Positions 43,423-52,965 of a stretch of 64,000 bases of DNA are shown in pieces. Position 1 is the stretch's first letter; the number at the start of each line of letters is the position of its first letter. The position numbers and the translations under genes are program-made. Source of the DNA: Paenibacillus glucanolyticus NBRC 15330 (lineage in GTDB: Bacteria > Bacillota > Bacilli > Paenibacillales > Paenibacillaceae); contig NZ_BIMC01000014.1 of NCBI RefSeq assembly GCF_004000885.1, positions 82,571 to 146,570 of the forward strand, given 5' to 3'. A model generated the notes under the pieces. It searched no databases. It was given only the letters and a program-made list of their open reading frames with translations, and was not told the origin of the DNA.

Positions 43423-44382
43423 TTAATAGATGCCTTCTTCTCCGGCTTTTTTCGCCAGCTTGTTGGCCAGCATCACCAAGATCAGACCGATCAGTGATTT
43501 GAAGAACCCGACGGCTGTACTGAAGCTGAATTGTCCTTGCTTGAGACCCGCAGTGTACACATACGTATCGAATATCTCCGCCACATCCCGGTTCATCGAG
43601 TTTAAGAGGAGATAAATATGTTCGAATCCAAGTTCCAGCACATCCCCGATTTTCAGAATCAACAGTACAACGATCACGCTGCGAATGGAGGGGAGGGTAA
43701 TATGCCACATTTGCCGAAAACGGCTTGCCCCGTCCATTCGGGACGCTTCGTATAAACCGGGATCAATCGCGGCCATGGCGGCCAAATAAATGATGGTCCC
43801 CCAGCCCGCTTCCCGCCAGATGACCTGCATGACATACATTGGCCTGAACCAATCGCTGCTCATGAGGAAATTGATTTTGTCGAATCCGGCCATAACCATT
43901 AACTCATTAATGATTCCGCGGTCCATCGAGAGCATCACAAACGAAATGGATACGATGATGACCCAAGACATGAAGTGGGGAATGTATACCAGCGTCTGGA
44001 TAAAACGTTTAAACACCTCGCGCCGCACCTCATTCAGCATCAAGGCTAGAATAATCGGCACAGGAAAATAGAACGCCAGGTTCAAGAAAAACAGCAGCAG
44101 TGTGTTGCCAAGGATCGTGAAGAACATCGGCTCGGTAAACAGCCGTTCGAAATGCTTGAGTCCAACCCAGGGGCTGCCCGTAACGCCAAGATAAGCCTGA
44201 TACTCCTGGAAAGCTATGATCAATCCCGACATCGGGATATATTTAAAGATCAGAAAGTATAAAAATCCCGGAAGAATCATGAGGTAGATCGCCCGGTTTT
44301 TTATGATTCTTCTCATTCGGCCAGACTCCGGTATTTTGGGGGTGCTTTTGCGCATCCCGGTCTTCACTGCGGTTTCGCTCAT
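43423..44382 (-). CDS. Carbohydrate ABC transporter permease (LplB type)
   Basis: A 319-residue permease with a 35-residue cytoplasmic start and six helices. The family signatures are PGFLYFLIFKYIPMSGLIIAFQ near the N terminus and the EAA loop LYEASRMDGASRFRQMWHITLP. The C-terminal FSTAVGFFKSLIGLILVMLANKLAKK is shared with the paralogue at 62182-63150. It follows the binding-protein gene after an intercistronic hairpin. Confidence 0.94.
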   Translation of the reverse strand: MSETAVKTGMRKSTPKIPESGRMRRIIKNRAIYLMILPGFLYFLIFKYIPMSGLIIAFQEYQAYLGVTGSPWVGLKHFERLFTEPMFFTILGNTLLLFFLNLAFYFPVPIILALMLNEVRREVFKRFIQTLVYIPHFMSWVIIVSISFVMLSMDRGIINELMVMAGFDKINFLMSSDWFRPMYVMQVIWREAGWGTIIYLAAMAAIDPGLYEASRMDGASRFRQMWHITLPSIRSVIVVLLILKIGDVLELGFEHIYLLLNSMNRDVAEIFDTYVYTAGLKQGQFSFSTAVGFFKSLIGLILVMLANKLAKKAGEEGIY

Positions 44383-44415
44383 GATCTAAAGACTTCCTTT
44401 CTGCCCCGAACCCCC

Positions 44416-44443
44416 GGGGGACTGCAGAGCATCGCAGTCCCCC
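44416..44443 (-). other. Intercistronic stem-loop between binding protein and permease genes
   Basis: GGGGGACTGC and GCAGTCCCCC form a 10-bp perfect stem with an eight-base loop and no T tract. Such structures usually protect the upstream binding-protein mRNA and reduce read-through to the permease genes. Confidence 0.6.
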
Positions 44444-44469
44444 GACTCCTCGGGATGCTGGCCTGTTCA

Positions 44470-46008
44470 TTATTTGGAAGATGAGTAGGAAACATTGAAT
44501 TCATCTATAATTTGTTGACCGCCGCTCTTTAGCCAGTTATCTACGACGGACTGAAATCCGGCCTCATCGATATCGCCAAGCATGTAGCGATACGTACCGT
44601 CCTTAATCATCTCCTGCAGCTGTACGCCTTTTTCGTTAAACGTCTTGGAATCGAGCGCGGCCGACGGGTCCTCAATCAGATAATCATTGTTCTCCGTAAT
44701 CATCTCTTCGGATTTTGCTTTGACAGGGAGCATATGCTTCGGTTCATAAAATCCTTCGATTGTTAAAGGCCCGCCGACCTGGATCGCTTGATAGGGCTTC
44801 ACTTCACGATCCGTCAGCTTGGTGTCCTCTGAAGGAATGACCTTGCCGTCCTCCAGCTTGTGATGCGTGCCTTCAACCCCCCAATAGATCAGGTTGCCAA
44901 GTTCTGGACTCATCAGTTGATCCATAAATGTAAGAACATTGTTCAGATCCTCTTCTGTTTTAATGGCTGTTTTCGGGAAGAGAATAACCGAGCCATAGCC
45001 GGGCACAGACCAGATGCCATAGCCGTTCGGTCCGCCTTCGATTTTATTCTGGACGTCGAGCTCTGCATCCGGGTTCACTTCCACGACCTTCGGATGCAGG
45101 CTGGATACATCCCCCATCGCTCCGATGTAAACACCGGACTTGCCAGTGATGAACAGATTTTGCTGATCGGTTTTGCTGGTGACCGGAAAATCCTGATTAA
45201 TCAGGCCTTCCTGGTGAAGCTTCTTGAAGAAATTCATCGTCTCCATATACTCAGGAAACATGAATTCGGGTGCCAGCTTGCCGTCCTTCTCGCCCCAGTT
45301 ATTAGGTGTACCGAGCCAGGAGCTTATCGTCTTGAAGGCACCATAGACCAAATCGTTTCGGTCCGTCAGCGGGATGGTATCATCTTTGCCGTTGCCGTCA
45401 GGATCGTTCTCCTTGAACTGCTTCAGCATGTTGTAGAATTCGTCGATATGGGTTGGAGCGCTGAGCCCAAGCTTGTCGGCCCAATCCTTGCGGTAAATGA
45501 TGCCTTGGCGCGACAAGGGCACTTCACGGTAAAGCGCATAGATTTTGCCGTCCACCGCCGTGTTCTTTAACACCTCCGGTTTCAGCCGACTGAGGTTCGG
45601 GTACTGATCCAGCAGCGGGCCGATTTCCCAGAATTGACCGTTGCGGATCGCATCACGCATATTCACCAGCGAAGCTGCATTCTTTAGATATGTCACTTGC
45701 GGCAGCGTTCCTGTGGCAAAGGATGCATTAACCTTTTCGTCATATGTACCGTCCGGTACCCACTGAATCTCCAGCTTGGTGCCCGTTTTCTCTTCCAGCA
45801 GCTTCTCAATCATATCGGAGGGAACTTCAGGGGTATGGAGGTTGGCCATGATCGAGATGGCTACCGGTTCGCTCTTGTTCTCCCCTTGCGCTGCACTGCC
45901 ATTGGAAGTGCCGGTTGCCGCAGGCGCGGAGCTGCCGCCGCCACAACCCGCCAACACCGATAAAGCGGTTACAATTGCCAGGATGGAACTGGCTTTTTTC
46001 TTCTTCAT
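44470..46008 (-). CDS. Extracellular solute-binding lipoprotein (LplA-like, family 1)
   Basis: A 512-residue lipoprotein, lipobox SVLAGC with lipid cysteine at residue 22, followed by a Gly/Ser linker. The mature domain has the LplA hallmarks SIMANLHTPEVPSD, WVPDGTYDEKVNASFATG, YRKDWADKLGLSAPT and DPDGNGKDDTIPLTDRND. It is first in the operon with the two permeases and GH43 and has its own promoter region after the upstream terminator. The 510-residue protein encoded directly upstream is a close paralogue. Confidence 0.93.
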   Translation of the reverse strand: MKKKKASSILAIVTALSVLAGCGGGSSAPAATGTSNGSAAQGENKSEPVAISIMANLHTPEVPSDMIEKLLEEKTGTKLEIQWVPDGTYDEKVNASFATGTLPQVTYLKNAASLVNMRDAIRNGQFWEIGPLLDQYPNLSRLKPEVLKNTAVDGKIYALYREVPLSRQGIIYRKDWADKLGLSAPTHIDEFYNMLKQFKENDPDGNGKDDTIPLTDRNDLVYGAFKTISSWLGTPNNWGEKDGKLAPEFMFPEYMETMNFFKKLHQEGLINQDFPVTSKTDQQNLFITGKSGVYIGAMGDVSSLHPKVVEVNPDAELDVQNKIEGGPNGYGIWSVPGYGSVILFPKTAIKTEEDLNNVLTFMDQLMSPELGNLIYWGVEGTHHKLEDGKVIPSEDTKLTDREVKPYQAIQVGGPLTIEGFYEPKHMLPVKAKSEEMITENNDYLIEDPSAALDSKTFNEKGVQLQEMIKDGTYRYMLGDIDEAGFQSVVDNWLKSGGQQIIDEFNVSYSSSK

Positions 46009-46190
46009 CTTCTGACCTCCGTATTAAAATTTGAATGGGCCTGGCAAGTAACAGCTTAGATTATGGCGCTCCGTTACGTATATAATCCCAAGATTGGATG
46101 TAGCGATTTCGGGCTCGCCTCATATGTGGAACCACCTAAATCAAATCTAATGATTATGCTGCCACTGTCATGGCACTCGCGCGCCAAGTC

Positions 46191-46228
46191 AAAAAAAAAC
46201 CGCCAGGGAACGTGCTCCCCAGCGGTTT
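46191..46228 (-). terminator. Terminator after the upstream paralogous binding-protein gene
   Basis: Minus strand AACCGCTGGGGAGC and TTCCCTGGCGGTT pair and are followed by nine T residues. It overlaps the stop codon region of the gene. Confidence 0.85.
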
Positions 46229-47759
46229 ACTCATGCAGATACGCCCCTACCGTCCTTCGGTAAGACGCATTATATTCCTCGATAATTTGCCTGCCCCCAT
46301 CTTCAAGCCAGCGATCAATCTCGGCTTCATATCCCTTCTCATCCATCATGCCGAGCATGAATTGATATGCGGCGTCCCGCATATGCTCATTCAATCTGAC
46401 TCCGATCTCATTGTACAGCGGAGATTCCAGTGGGCCGGTCGGATCATAGATCAGGAAGCTTTCATTATCATAAATCAGCTGCTCTGCCTTATCCTTGACC
46501 TTATTCGCGTTAACCGGCTGCAGCATGCCCGGTATGGTGCTGAATCCTCCGACCATCAGGGCCTGGTAAGGCTTTACGTCCTTTTCCTTAAGCTCAAAAG
46601 CATCCACCGCCATGGCTTTGCCGTTCTGAACGGTGTAATGGGTTCCTTCGATTCCCCAATAAATCAGATTCGCAAGCTCGGGACTCATTAACGCATCATA
46701 GAAGGAGAGGATTTTCTTCAATTCCTCCTCCGTTGCAATGGCGGACTTCGGAAACAAGATCACCGTCCCATATCCCTCCGAGGCCCATATGCCGTACCCT
46801 TCCGGTCCGAGCACCCGATTATGCACATCCAGCTCTGCTGCTGGATCATGGGCAAGAAGCCTGGATTCCAAAGACAGCACGTCCCCCATCGCTCCGATAT
46901 ATACGCCGGCTTTTCCCGTAACAAACAGCTCCTGCTGATCCGTTTTACTGGTAATCGGAAAATCCTCGTTCATAAGTCCTTCACTATGGAGCTTGCGGAA
47001 GAACTTCATGGTCTCCATATAATTCGGGAACACAAACTCGGGCTGCAATGAATCATGGTACCATCCCCAATTATTCGGCGTTCCGTAATAGGAGCTGATG
47101 GTCTTGAATGCCCCGTAGATCAGATCATTCCGATCCGCCAAACCCATGGTATCATCAACGCCATTGTTGTCAGGGTCATTGTATGTAAACCCTTTCAGCA
47201 TTTCGTACAGCTCATCCAGCGTTTCCGGTGCCGAAAGCCCGAGTCGGTCTGCCCAATCCTTACGGTAAATGATGCCTTGACGGGCTAAAGCGCGCTCCTG
47301 ATACAGGCTGTACAGTTTACCGTCAATGGAGGTATTGTTCAGAACCTCCGGTTTCAGGTTCTTTAGATTCGGATAGTCCGCAAGCAGCGGTCCGATCTCC
47401 CAGAACAGCCCGCTCCGAATCTCATCTCTGAAATAGGACAAGGATGCGGCATTTTTTAAATACAGCGCCTGCGGCAGCGTCCCTGTTGCAAGCGAAGCAT
47501 ATACCTTCTGGTCATAGCTGCCGTCCGGAACCCACTGAATGTCCAGCTGAGTGCCCGTTCGTTCCTCAAGCCATTTCTCAATCCAGTCGGATGGAACCTG
47601 TGCGGTGTGCAGGTTGGCCATAATAGAGATGCTGGTTAATCGACCAGAAGACGTACTTCCTTCATCCTCGCCTGAGGATCTGGCCATGCTGAGGCAAGCA
47701 GCAGAGACAATAAGGACAGCCAGCGTAAGAAATACATAGTTTGACAGACGGGTCATCAC
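46227..47759 (-). CDS. Solitary LplA-like solute-binding protein
   Basis: A 510-residue paralogue of the downstream binding protein; the stretches SISIMANLHTAQVPSD, WVPDGSYDQKVYASLATG and RQGIIYRKDWADRLGLSAP align almost without gaps. Its N terminus differs: the lipobox region reads VSAAC with Ser at -3, followed by LSMARSS instead of a Gly-rich linker, so lipidation at residue 22 is less certain. It is a single-gene unit closed by its own terminator and divergent from the membrane AraC regulator. This suggests a role in sensing, or an alternative ligand for the same permeases. Confidence 0.88.
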   Translation of the reverse strand: MMTRLSNYVFLTLAVLIVSAACLSMARSSGEDEGSTSSGRLTSISIMANLHTAQVPSDWIEKWLEERTGTQLDIQWVPDGSYDQKVYASLATGTLPQALYLKNAASLSYFRDEIRSGLFWEIGPLLADYPNLKNLKPEVLNNTSIDGKLYSLYQERALARQGIIYRKDWADRLGLSAPETLDELYEMLKGFTYNDPDNNGVDDTMGLADRNDLIYGAFKTISSYYGTPNNWGWYHDSLQPEFVFPNYMETMKFFRKLHSEGLMNEDFPITSKTDQQELFVTGKAGVYIGAMGDVLSLESRLLAHDPAAELDVHNRVLGPEGYGIWASEGYGTVILFPKSAIATEEELKKILSFYDALMSPELANLIYWGIEGTHYTVQNGKAMAVDAFELKEKDVKPYQALMVGGFSTIPGMLQPVNANKVKDKAEQLIYDNESFLIYDPTGPLESPLYNEIGVRLNEHMRDAAYQFMLGMMDEKGYEAEIDRWLEDGGRQIIEEYNASYRRTVGAYLHE

Positions 47760-47958
47760 TTCCGTTCTACCTCCGTTCCCACCATGCTTCTTGCAATTCC
47801 CATATGAATGGGATGATCATACCATATGTACATCTTTTTACATGATAAGCCCATGATGATCAAATACAGTGATTATTCATTTCGAAATGATTATTGAATG
47901 AAACCAGGGTTGCCCATACAATGATTATACACTTTGTAAAATGGGAAGGTGTAACCTA
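47760..47958. promoter_or_regulatory. Divergent promoter region of the binding protein and AraC genes
   Basis: An AT-rich 199-base gap that must contain both promoters. On the plus strand a TATACA hexamer near 47927 is a candidate -10 box. No operator could be defined. Confidence 0.35.
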
Positions 47959-50271
47959 TTGCATCCAAAAAGTAGCTTTTATTCTAAAATGGTCCTGTTC
48001 GGCTGTGTCATCAGCATCCTCCCTCTTGCAGCCCTCGGCTTCTTCTCGTTCATGAAATCATCAACCTCTGTGCAAAACCATGTAAACGGCAGCAATATTC
48101 AGATTATGAATCAAACGAACAGCAATCTGGAGCAGGTGCTGCGGACGGTGGACTATACACTTAATTACGTGATTAATTCCAACATTCTGCAAAGTGCGCT
48201 GTATCGGCCGCTGTCCTACTATGACTTTCAATTGTATAACAAGCTGAGAGAAGAAATGAGCCTGCTGCAGTCTCCTGAAACTAAAGTAACGGATGTCATT
48301 CTCGCGAATACAACCACGAACTGGCTGATCAACAATCGGGGCATGTACCCATTTAATGAATACGCTTCCAAAAATAAACTCTTGACACTGATGGAGCTTC
48401 AGGGGAATTCCAACTGGGTGATGCTGGATACGGAATCCCTGGGCTCCAGCGATACGCTCAGTTATGCCTGCCCTTACACCATTGCGCTTGTTAAGAAAAT
48501 GCCGCTCTCCGCCTCCATCGCCCGGGGAGTCGCACTTGCCACCATTCCGAGCTGCAGTCTCGCCGCGATGATGGACAGCCCTTCCGATTCCCGTGAGGTG
48601 ATGGTACTGGACCATGACTACCGGATTATCGTGCATCCCGAGCAAGCGAAGCTTGGTCAGTACCTGACGGATAACGGGTATGCGAAGGAGGCGCTGAACC
48701 ATTTTGACAGCAAGTCGGGGCAATTCGAAACGAAGATACATAACAAGCCGGTGTCGGTTACCTATGTACGGTCCGATTTTAACGGCTGGCTGTATGCCTC
48801 CTTCACCGAAATGTCCGCCATTACCAAGGAGTCCCGCTCCATCGGCTGGTTTACACTGTATATCTGCCTGCTGATGATCGGCCTTAGCGTTCTGCTGGTA
48901 TGGCTCGGTACCCGTAAGATGTACACGCCCATCCGCCGCATCTTCCAACATATCGTAGAGCGCCTGCCGGAAATTCAAGCGAATAAAAAGAGCGAGCTGC
49001 AAGTCATCGATGAGCATATCCGGGATATGTTCAATTCGAACACCAAGCTCCGCAGCGAGCTGCGGCAGACCAGCCAGCAGCTGCGCACCTTTTTCCTCCA
49101 TAAACTGTTCCTCGGCAAAATCAGTCCCCCGGAAGTGATGGAACAAATCGAATTGTTCGGCTTTGAGGAGCAAGTATCCGCTTGGGAACACCTGGCGGTG
49201 TTTACCCTTCAGATCGACATGCTGGATGAAACGCGTTATGAACGCAAGGATTCCGATCTGCTGCTGTTTGCCATCAACAATATTATTGAGGAGATGATCC
49301 CCTCCGCCCATCGGCTGCCGTCCGTCATTATTGACCTAACGCAGGTTACACTGATCGGACGGGGCGGGATTTCCCTGGAGGAATTCAATGATGATCTCTA
49401 TACGTTATCTGAAGAGATTCAGAAGACGACCCGCCATGTCCTGGATCTTGAAGTCAGCATCGGCATCAGTTTGCCATATGAGAGCTTATCCAAAACATCA
49501 CGCGCTTATCAGGAAGGGCTCGAAGCGCTCAAGCACCGCATCAAGCTCGGCACCGGCGTCATCATTCCCTATTTCAGTCTCAACTCCGGCAAGCATACGC
49601 GGGTCTATTTCTATCCGATGCAGCTTGAGAACGAGCTGATTGATGCCATTAAGCTGGCTGACGAGGAACGGGCCATAGAGCTGCTGAAGCAGTGGCTGGA
49701 TGAAGTATTTCGCAAGGATCGGACGCCCCATGATTACCAAATTTCATTCATCCGGCTGTTGAATGATCTGATGATTGTGATGCAAGAGAACGGGATCATG
49801 CTGGAGCAGCTTGAAATCCGGGACAGCTCCCTGGTGGAGGAGCTCCTTCGGCTCTATACCAACCCCGATATCGAGAACTGGTTCAAATCCCGTATTATCC
49901 GGCCGATGGTGAGTGTATTCCGGGATCGCCAAGACTCCCAATATCAGAATCTGTCGGAGCAGATGATTGAGATGATCCGCAATGAATTTGACCGTAATAT
50001 TACGCTTGAGGAATGCGCGTCACGCCTGCACTACAACAATTTCTATCTAAGCAGTGTATTTAAAAAAGAAACCAACATGTCCTTCAGTGAATACCTGTCC
50101 CAATACCGCTTCAAAATGTCCAAGAAGTGGCTTGTCGAAACGGATATGCCGATTAAGGATATCGCCGAAAAGCTGAGTTACAACAATTCGCAGAATTTTA
50201 TCCGCTCCTTCCGCAAGCTGGAGGGAATGACGCCCGGACAATATCGCAGCAAGTACAGAGCCGCGCCTTAA
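47959..50271 (+). CDS. Membrane-anchored AraC family regulator with extracytoplasmic sensor domain
   Basis: A 770-residue one-component regulator. A TTG at 47959 is preferred because GGAAGG lies 10 bases before it; an in-frame ATG at 47941 precedes that site. A membrane helix spans residues about 10-32, an extracytoplasmic Cache-like region runs to about 295, and a second helix spans 296-316 (WFTLYICLLMIGLSVLLVWLG). Then comes a cytoplasmic linker, and the AraC double HTH occupies about 670-770 (CASRLHYNNFYLSSVFKKE and DIAEKLSYNNSQNFIRSFRK). Related proteins control Lpl-type polysaccharide operons in Paenibacillus. Its position makes it the likely activator of the neighbouring transporter genes. 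Confidence 0.92.
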   Translation: MHPKSSFYSKMVLFGCVISILPLAALGFFSFMKSSTSVQNHVNGSNIQIMNQTNSNLEQVLRTVDYTLNYVINSNILQSALYRPLSYYDFQLYNKLREEMSLLQSPETKVTDVILANTTTNWLINNRGMYPFNEYASKNKLLTLMELQGNSNWVMLDTESLGSSDTLSYACPYTIALVKKMPLSASIARGVALATIPSCSLAAMMDSPSDSREVMVLDHDYRIIVHPEQAKLGQYLTDNGYAKEALNHFDSKSGQFETKIHNKPVSVTYVRSDFNGWLYASFTEMSAITKESRSIGWFTLYICLLMIGLSVLLVWLGTRKMYTPIRRIFQHIVERLPEIQANKKSELQVIDEHIRDMFNSNTKLRSELRQTSQQLRTFFLHKLFLGKISPPEVMEQIELFGFEEQVSAWEHLAVFTLQIDMLDETRYERKDSDLLLFAINNIIEEMIPSAHRLPSVIIDLTQVTLIGRGGISLEEFNDDLYTLSEEIQKTTRHVLDLEVSIGISLPYESLSKTSRAYQEGLEALKHRIKLGTGVIIPYFSLNSGKHTRVYFYPMQLENELIDAIKLADEERAIELLKQWLDEVFRKDRTPHDYQISFIRLLNDLMIVMQENGIMLEQLEIRDSSLVEELLRLYTNPDIENWFKSRIIRPMVSVFRDRQDSQYQNLSEQMIEMIRNEFDRNITLEECASRLHYNNFYLSSVFKKETNMSFSEYLSQYRFKMSKKWLVETDMPIKDIAEKLSYNNSQNFIRSFRKLEGMTPGQYRSKYRAAP

Positions 50272-50427
50272 ACCGCAGCAATACCGCATCAAATTACCAA
50301 AAAAGGTCACCTGTGTCCCGTACTTTTCCTTGGGTAGAGAACCTACAATTAGAATAGTCATTTTTTTTGTTCTGATCATGTGGATCACTGAATCACTCTA
50401 AACCACCCCCAAAGGAGAATCTGTGTA

Positions 50428-52002
50428 ATGACACAACAAATGCAGGCCGATATCGTCATTCTCGGCGGCGGGACAGGTGGAACAGCTGCCGCGCTCGCCG
50501 CTGCGAAATCAGGAAAAACCGTCATCATGACGGAGGAGACCGCCTGGATCGGAGGACAGCTGACAAGCCAGGCGGTTCCGCCCGACGAGCATCCATGGAT
50601 TGAATCGTTTGGCTGCACGCGCAGCTACAGGCAGTTCCGCGAAGGCGTCCGCCAGTACTATCGCGATCATTTCCCCATGACTCCCAAAGCAAGATCCAAT
50701 GTACAGCTAAACCCCGGCAGCGGCATTGTCAGCCGGTTGTGCCATGAGCCCCGGACCGCATTAGCTGTGCTGCAACAAATGCTGGCCCCCTATATTCACA
50801 GCGGGCGGCTCACGATCCTGTATCGATATGCGGCGGTGTCTGCCGAGGTTAGCGGGGATCACGTGAACTGCGTAACCGTTCAACATCTTGAGACCCAGGA
50901 TCAAATCCTGCTCCAGGCCCCGTACTTCGTGGATGCCACCGAGCTCGGGGACCTGCTGCCGCTGGCGGGTATCGAATATGTTACCGGAGCGGAGTCCAAA
51001 TCCCAGACAGGCGAACCGCATGCCGTCGATGGGGAGCCGCTGCCGCAGGACATGCAGGGCTTCACGTATTGTTTTGCCGTGGATTATCTGGAGGGCGAGG
51101 ACCATACGATTGAGAAGCCGGAGCTGTATGATTTTTGGCGCGATTACAAGCCCGATTTCTGGCCGGATAAGCTGTTAAGCCTGACCGCCGTCAAGCCTTC
51201 CACAAATGAGCCGATTGAGTATGAGATTTTTCCGGGCCATGGCAAATTCCCTCTCTTTCAATACCGGCAAATTCTGGACCCGAAGCATTTTGCCGAAGGC
51301 ACGTTTGAAGGCCCGGTTTCTCTGGTAAACTGGCCGCAAAACGACTATTGGCTGGGCTCCATTATCGATGTACCGAAGGAAGACGCGGACCATCGTATGT
51401 ATCAGGCCAAGCAGCTGAGCCTGTCCCTGCTGTATTGGCTGCAAACCGAGGTGCCGCGGCCGGATGGCGGGCAGGGCTACCCCGGGCTGCGCCTGCGGCC
51501 GGATGTTGTGGGTACGGAAGACGGAATGGCCATGTATCCTTATATCCGTGAATCCAGAAGAATTCAAGCCGAGTTTACGGTACTGGAACAGCATGTGGCA
51601 ACTGAATCGCGGCCGGACGGCGTTGCCGAGACGTTCCAGGATTCGGTCGGCATCGGCTGTTATCGGATCGACTTACACCCGAGCACCGGAGAGCGCCCTT
51701 ACATCGATATCTCTTCCCTGCCATTCCAGATTCCGCTGGGCAGCTTAATCCCGAAACGGATGAAGAATGTGCTGGCTGCAAGCAAGAACATCGGTGTAAC
51801 CCATATCACCAATGGCTGTTACCGATTGCATCCCGTAGAATGGAACATCGGCGAAGCCGCCGGTTATTGCATCAGCTACTGTCTGGATCAAGACATCCTG
51901 CCGACAGACGTGCGAAACGATGCAGAAAGACTGGCCACCTTCCAGCAAAGGCTGGTCAGTGCAGGGATTGAGCTTGCGTGGCCGGCACTGCGCCCGGTCT
52001 GA
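50428..52002 (+). CDS. FAD-dependent oxidoreductase (FAD_oxidored family)
   Basis: A 524-residue flavoprotein. The N-terminal dinucleotide motif is VILGGGTGGTAAALAAAKSG, followed by TEETAWIGGQLTSQAVPPDEHPW, the strong signature of the PF12831 family, whose members neighbour sugar-degradation genes. Further blocks are YFVDATELGDLLPLAG and the C-terminal TNGCYRLHPVEWNIGEAAG, which closes the flavin site. No signal peptide. AAAGGAG lies before the ATG. It follows the regulator gene on the same strand and ends at a terminator; the substrate is unknown. Confidence 0.88.
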   Translation: MTQQMQADIVILGGGTGGTAAALAAAKSGKTVIMTEETAWIGGQLTSQAVPPDEHPWIESFGCTRSYRQFREGVRQYYRDHFPMTPKARSNVQLNPGSGIVSRLCHEPRTALAVLQQMLAPYIHSGRLTILYRYAAVSAEVSGDHVNCVTVQHLETQDQILLQAPYFVDATELGDLLPLAGIEYVTGAESKSQTGEPHAVDGEPLPQDMQGFTYCFAVDYLEGEDHTIEKPELYDFWRDYKPDFWPDKLLSLTAVKPSTNEPIEYEIFPGHGKFPLFQYRQILDPKHFAEGTFEGPVSLVNWPQNDYWLGSIIDVPKEDADHRMYQAKQLSLSLLYWLQTEVPRPDGGQGYPGLRLRPDVVGTEDGMAMYPYIRESRRIQAEFTVLEQHVATESRPDGVAETFQDSVGIGCYRIDLHPSTGERPYIDISSLPFQIPLGSLIPKRMKNVLAASKNIGVTHITNGCYRLHPVEWNIGEAAGYCISYCLDQDILPTDVRNDAERLATFQQRLVSAGIELAWPALRPV

Positions 52003-52024
52003 TCCCATTCATAACAGAAACGCC

Positions 52025-52065
52025 AAAAAACCAGCTCAGGGGCCATCCCCCGGGCTGGTTTTTTT
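52025..52065. terminator. Bidirectional terminator between the FAD oxidoreductase and phosphopantetheinyl transferase genes
   Basis: AAAACCAGC...GGGG and CCCC...GCTGGTTTT arms flank a short loop, with seven T residues on the plus strand and an A tract on the other side. Confidence 0.88.
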
Positions 52066-52074
52066 CCTGACTAT

Positions 52075-52776
52075 TCACAACTCCTCAGCCGTTACGAACC
52101 GGATTCGTTCGGGGAAATGCTGGCAGGTACTGCATACCGACAGCTTGTAGCCTTCTTCCAGTGCATACTGTTTAAAAGAATACGTCTCTCCACTCTCCCC
52201 AACAACAGGTGCCCACTTGCCCTCCTTCAATTCCAATGCAAAAGAATCCAGCGGCAGGTGCAGCCCCTTGCCCACTGCCTTAATATAACTTTCCTTTAAC
52301 GTCCAAAGATCAAAGAAGTGAGAAAGCCGCGCCGACGGATCACGGTCTAACAGTGCGTGAAACTCGGTTTTATGGAAAAAGCGCTTGGCGATATCCATAT
52401 CGATGGCCTCCATCTTCTCCACGTCGATCCCGACGGGCTCATGGCTGACGGCGCACACAATCCAATGCCCTGAATGCGAGATATTAAAATGCAGGTTCTC
52501 ATAATCCTTCAGGAACGGCTTGCCATATGTATTTCTTATGATTTCTATGTGATTTCGACCTTGCCCCAGCTTCTCCCGAAGAACCCGGTGGACCATGACA
52601 TCTCCAAGCACTGAGCGGTGGTAATCGCCCACCCTTCTGAATTTGGATACGTAGTCCTGCCTTTCGGGTGACAACGTCAGGAATAAGGCTCGGAACGTCT
52701 CATCACGGATATGGTCCGAATTCTTGATTGCATATACCTCGACAGCGCCGGGTTGGTCCTGATTCAATGTAGCCAT
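52075..52776 (-). CDS. 4'-phosphopantetheinyl transferase (Sfp type)
   Basis: A 233-residue enzyme that would attach the phosphopantetheine arm to carrier proteins of NRPS, PKS or lysine biosynthesis. The magnesium/CoA motifs are GIDVEKME and FFDLWTLKESYIKAVGKGL, with FNISHSGHWIVCAVS before them, the Sfp layout. No carrier-protein or synthetase gene is visible in the window, so it serves targets elsewhere. Upstream bases 52777-52965 hold only the two divergent starts. Confidence 0.92.
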   Translation of the reverse strand: MATLNQDQPGAVEVYAIKNSDHIRDETFRALFLTLSPERQDYVSKFRRVGDYHRSVLGDVMVHRVLREKLGQGRNHIEIIRNTYGKPFLKDYENLHFNISHSGHWIVCAVSHEPVGIDVEKMEAIDMDIAKRFFHKTEFHALLDRDPSARLSHFFDLWTLKESYIKAVGKGLHLPLDSFALELKEGKWAPVVGESGETYSFKQYALEEGYKLSVCSTCQHFPERIRFVTAEEL

Positions 52777-52965
52777 AACTCCGTCCTTTCACCAAATAAG
52801 TAGTCCACTGTTCACTTCGATGCACAGGTACAATTCCCCTGCTTGCCAGGTGCAGTCTGCCCCAATTACTGGCGTAAACGGCTGCAGCCAACGCCGCCAA
52901 TTGACAAGGAAATAATCCCCAAACATAATGGATGAATATCACATAAGTTAAAGGTGGGCATCAAG

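Noticed and set aside
48061..49311. A 416-codon open frame on the minus strand
   Set aside because: It lies wholly antisense to the membrane AraC regulator, has no ribosome site and reads as low-complexity H/Q/R-rich sequence typical of shadow frames.
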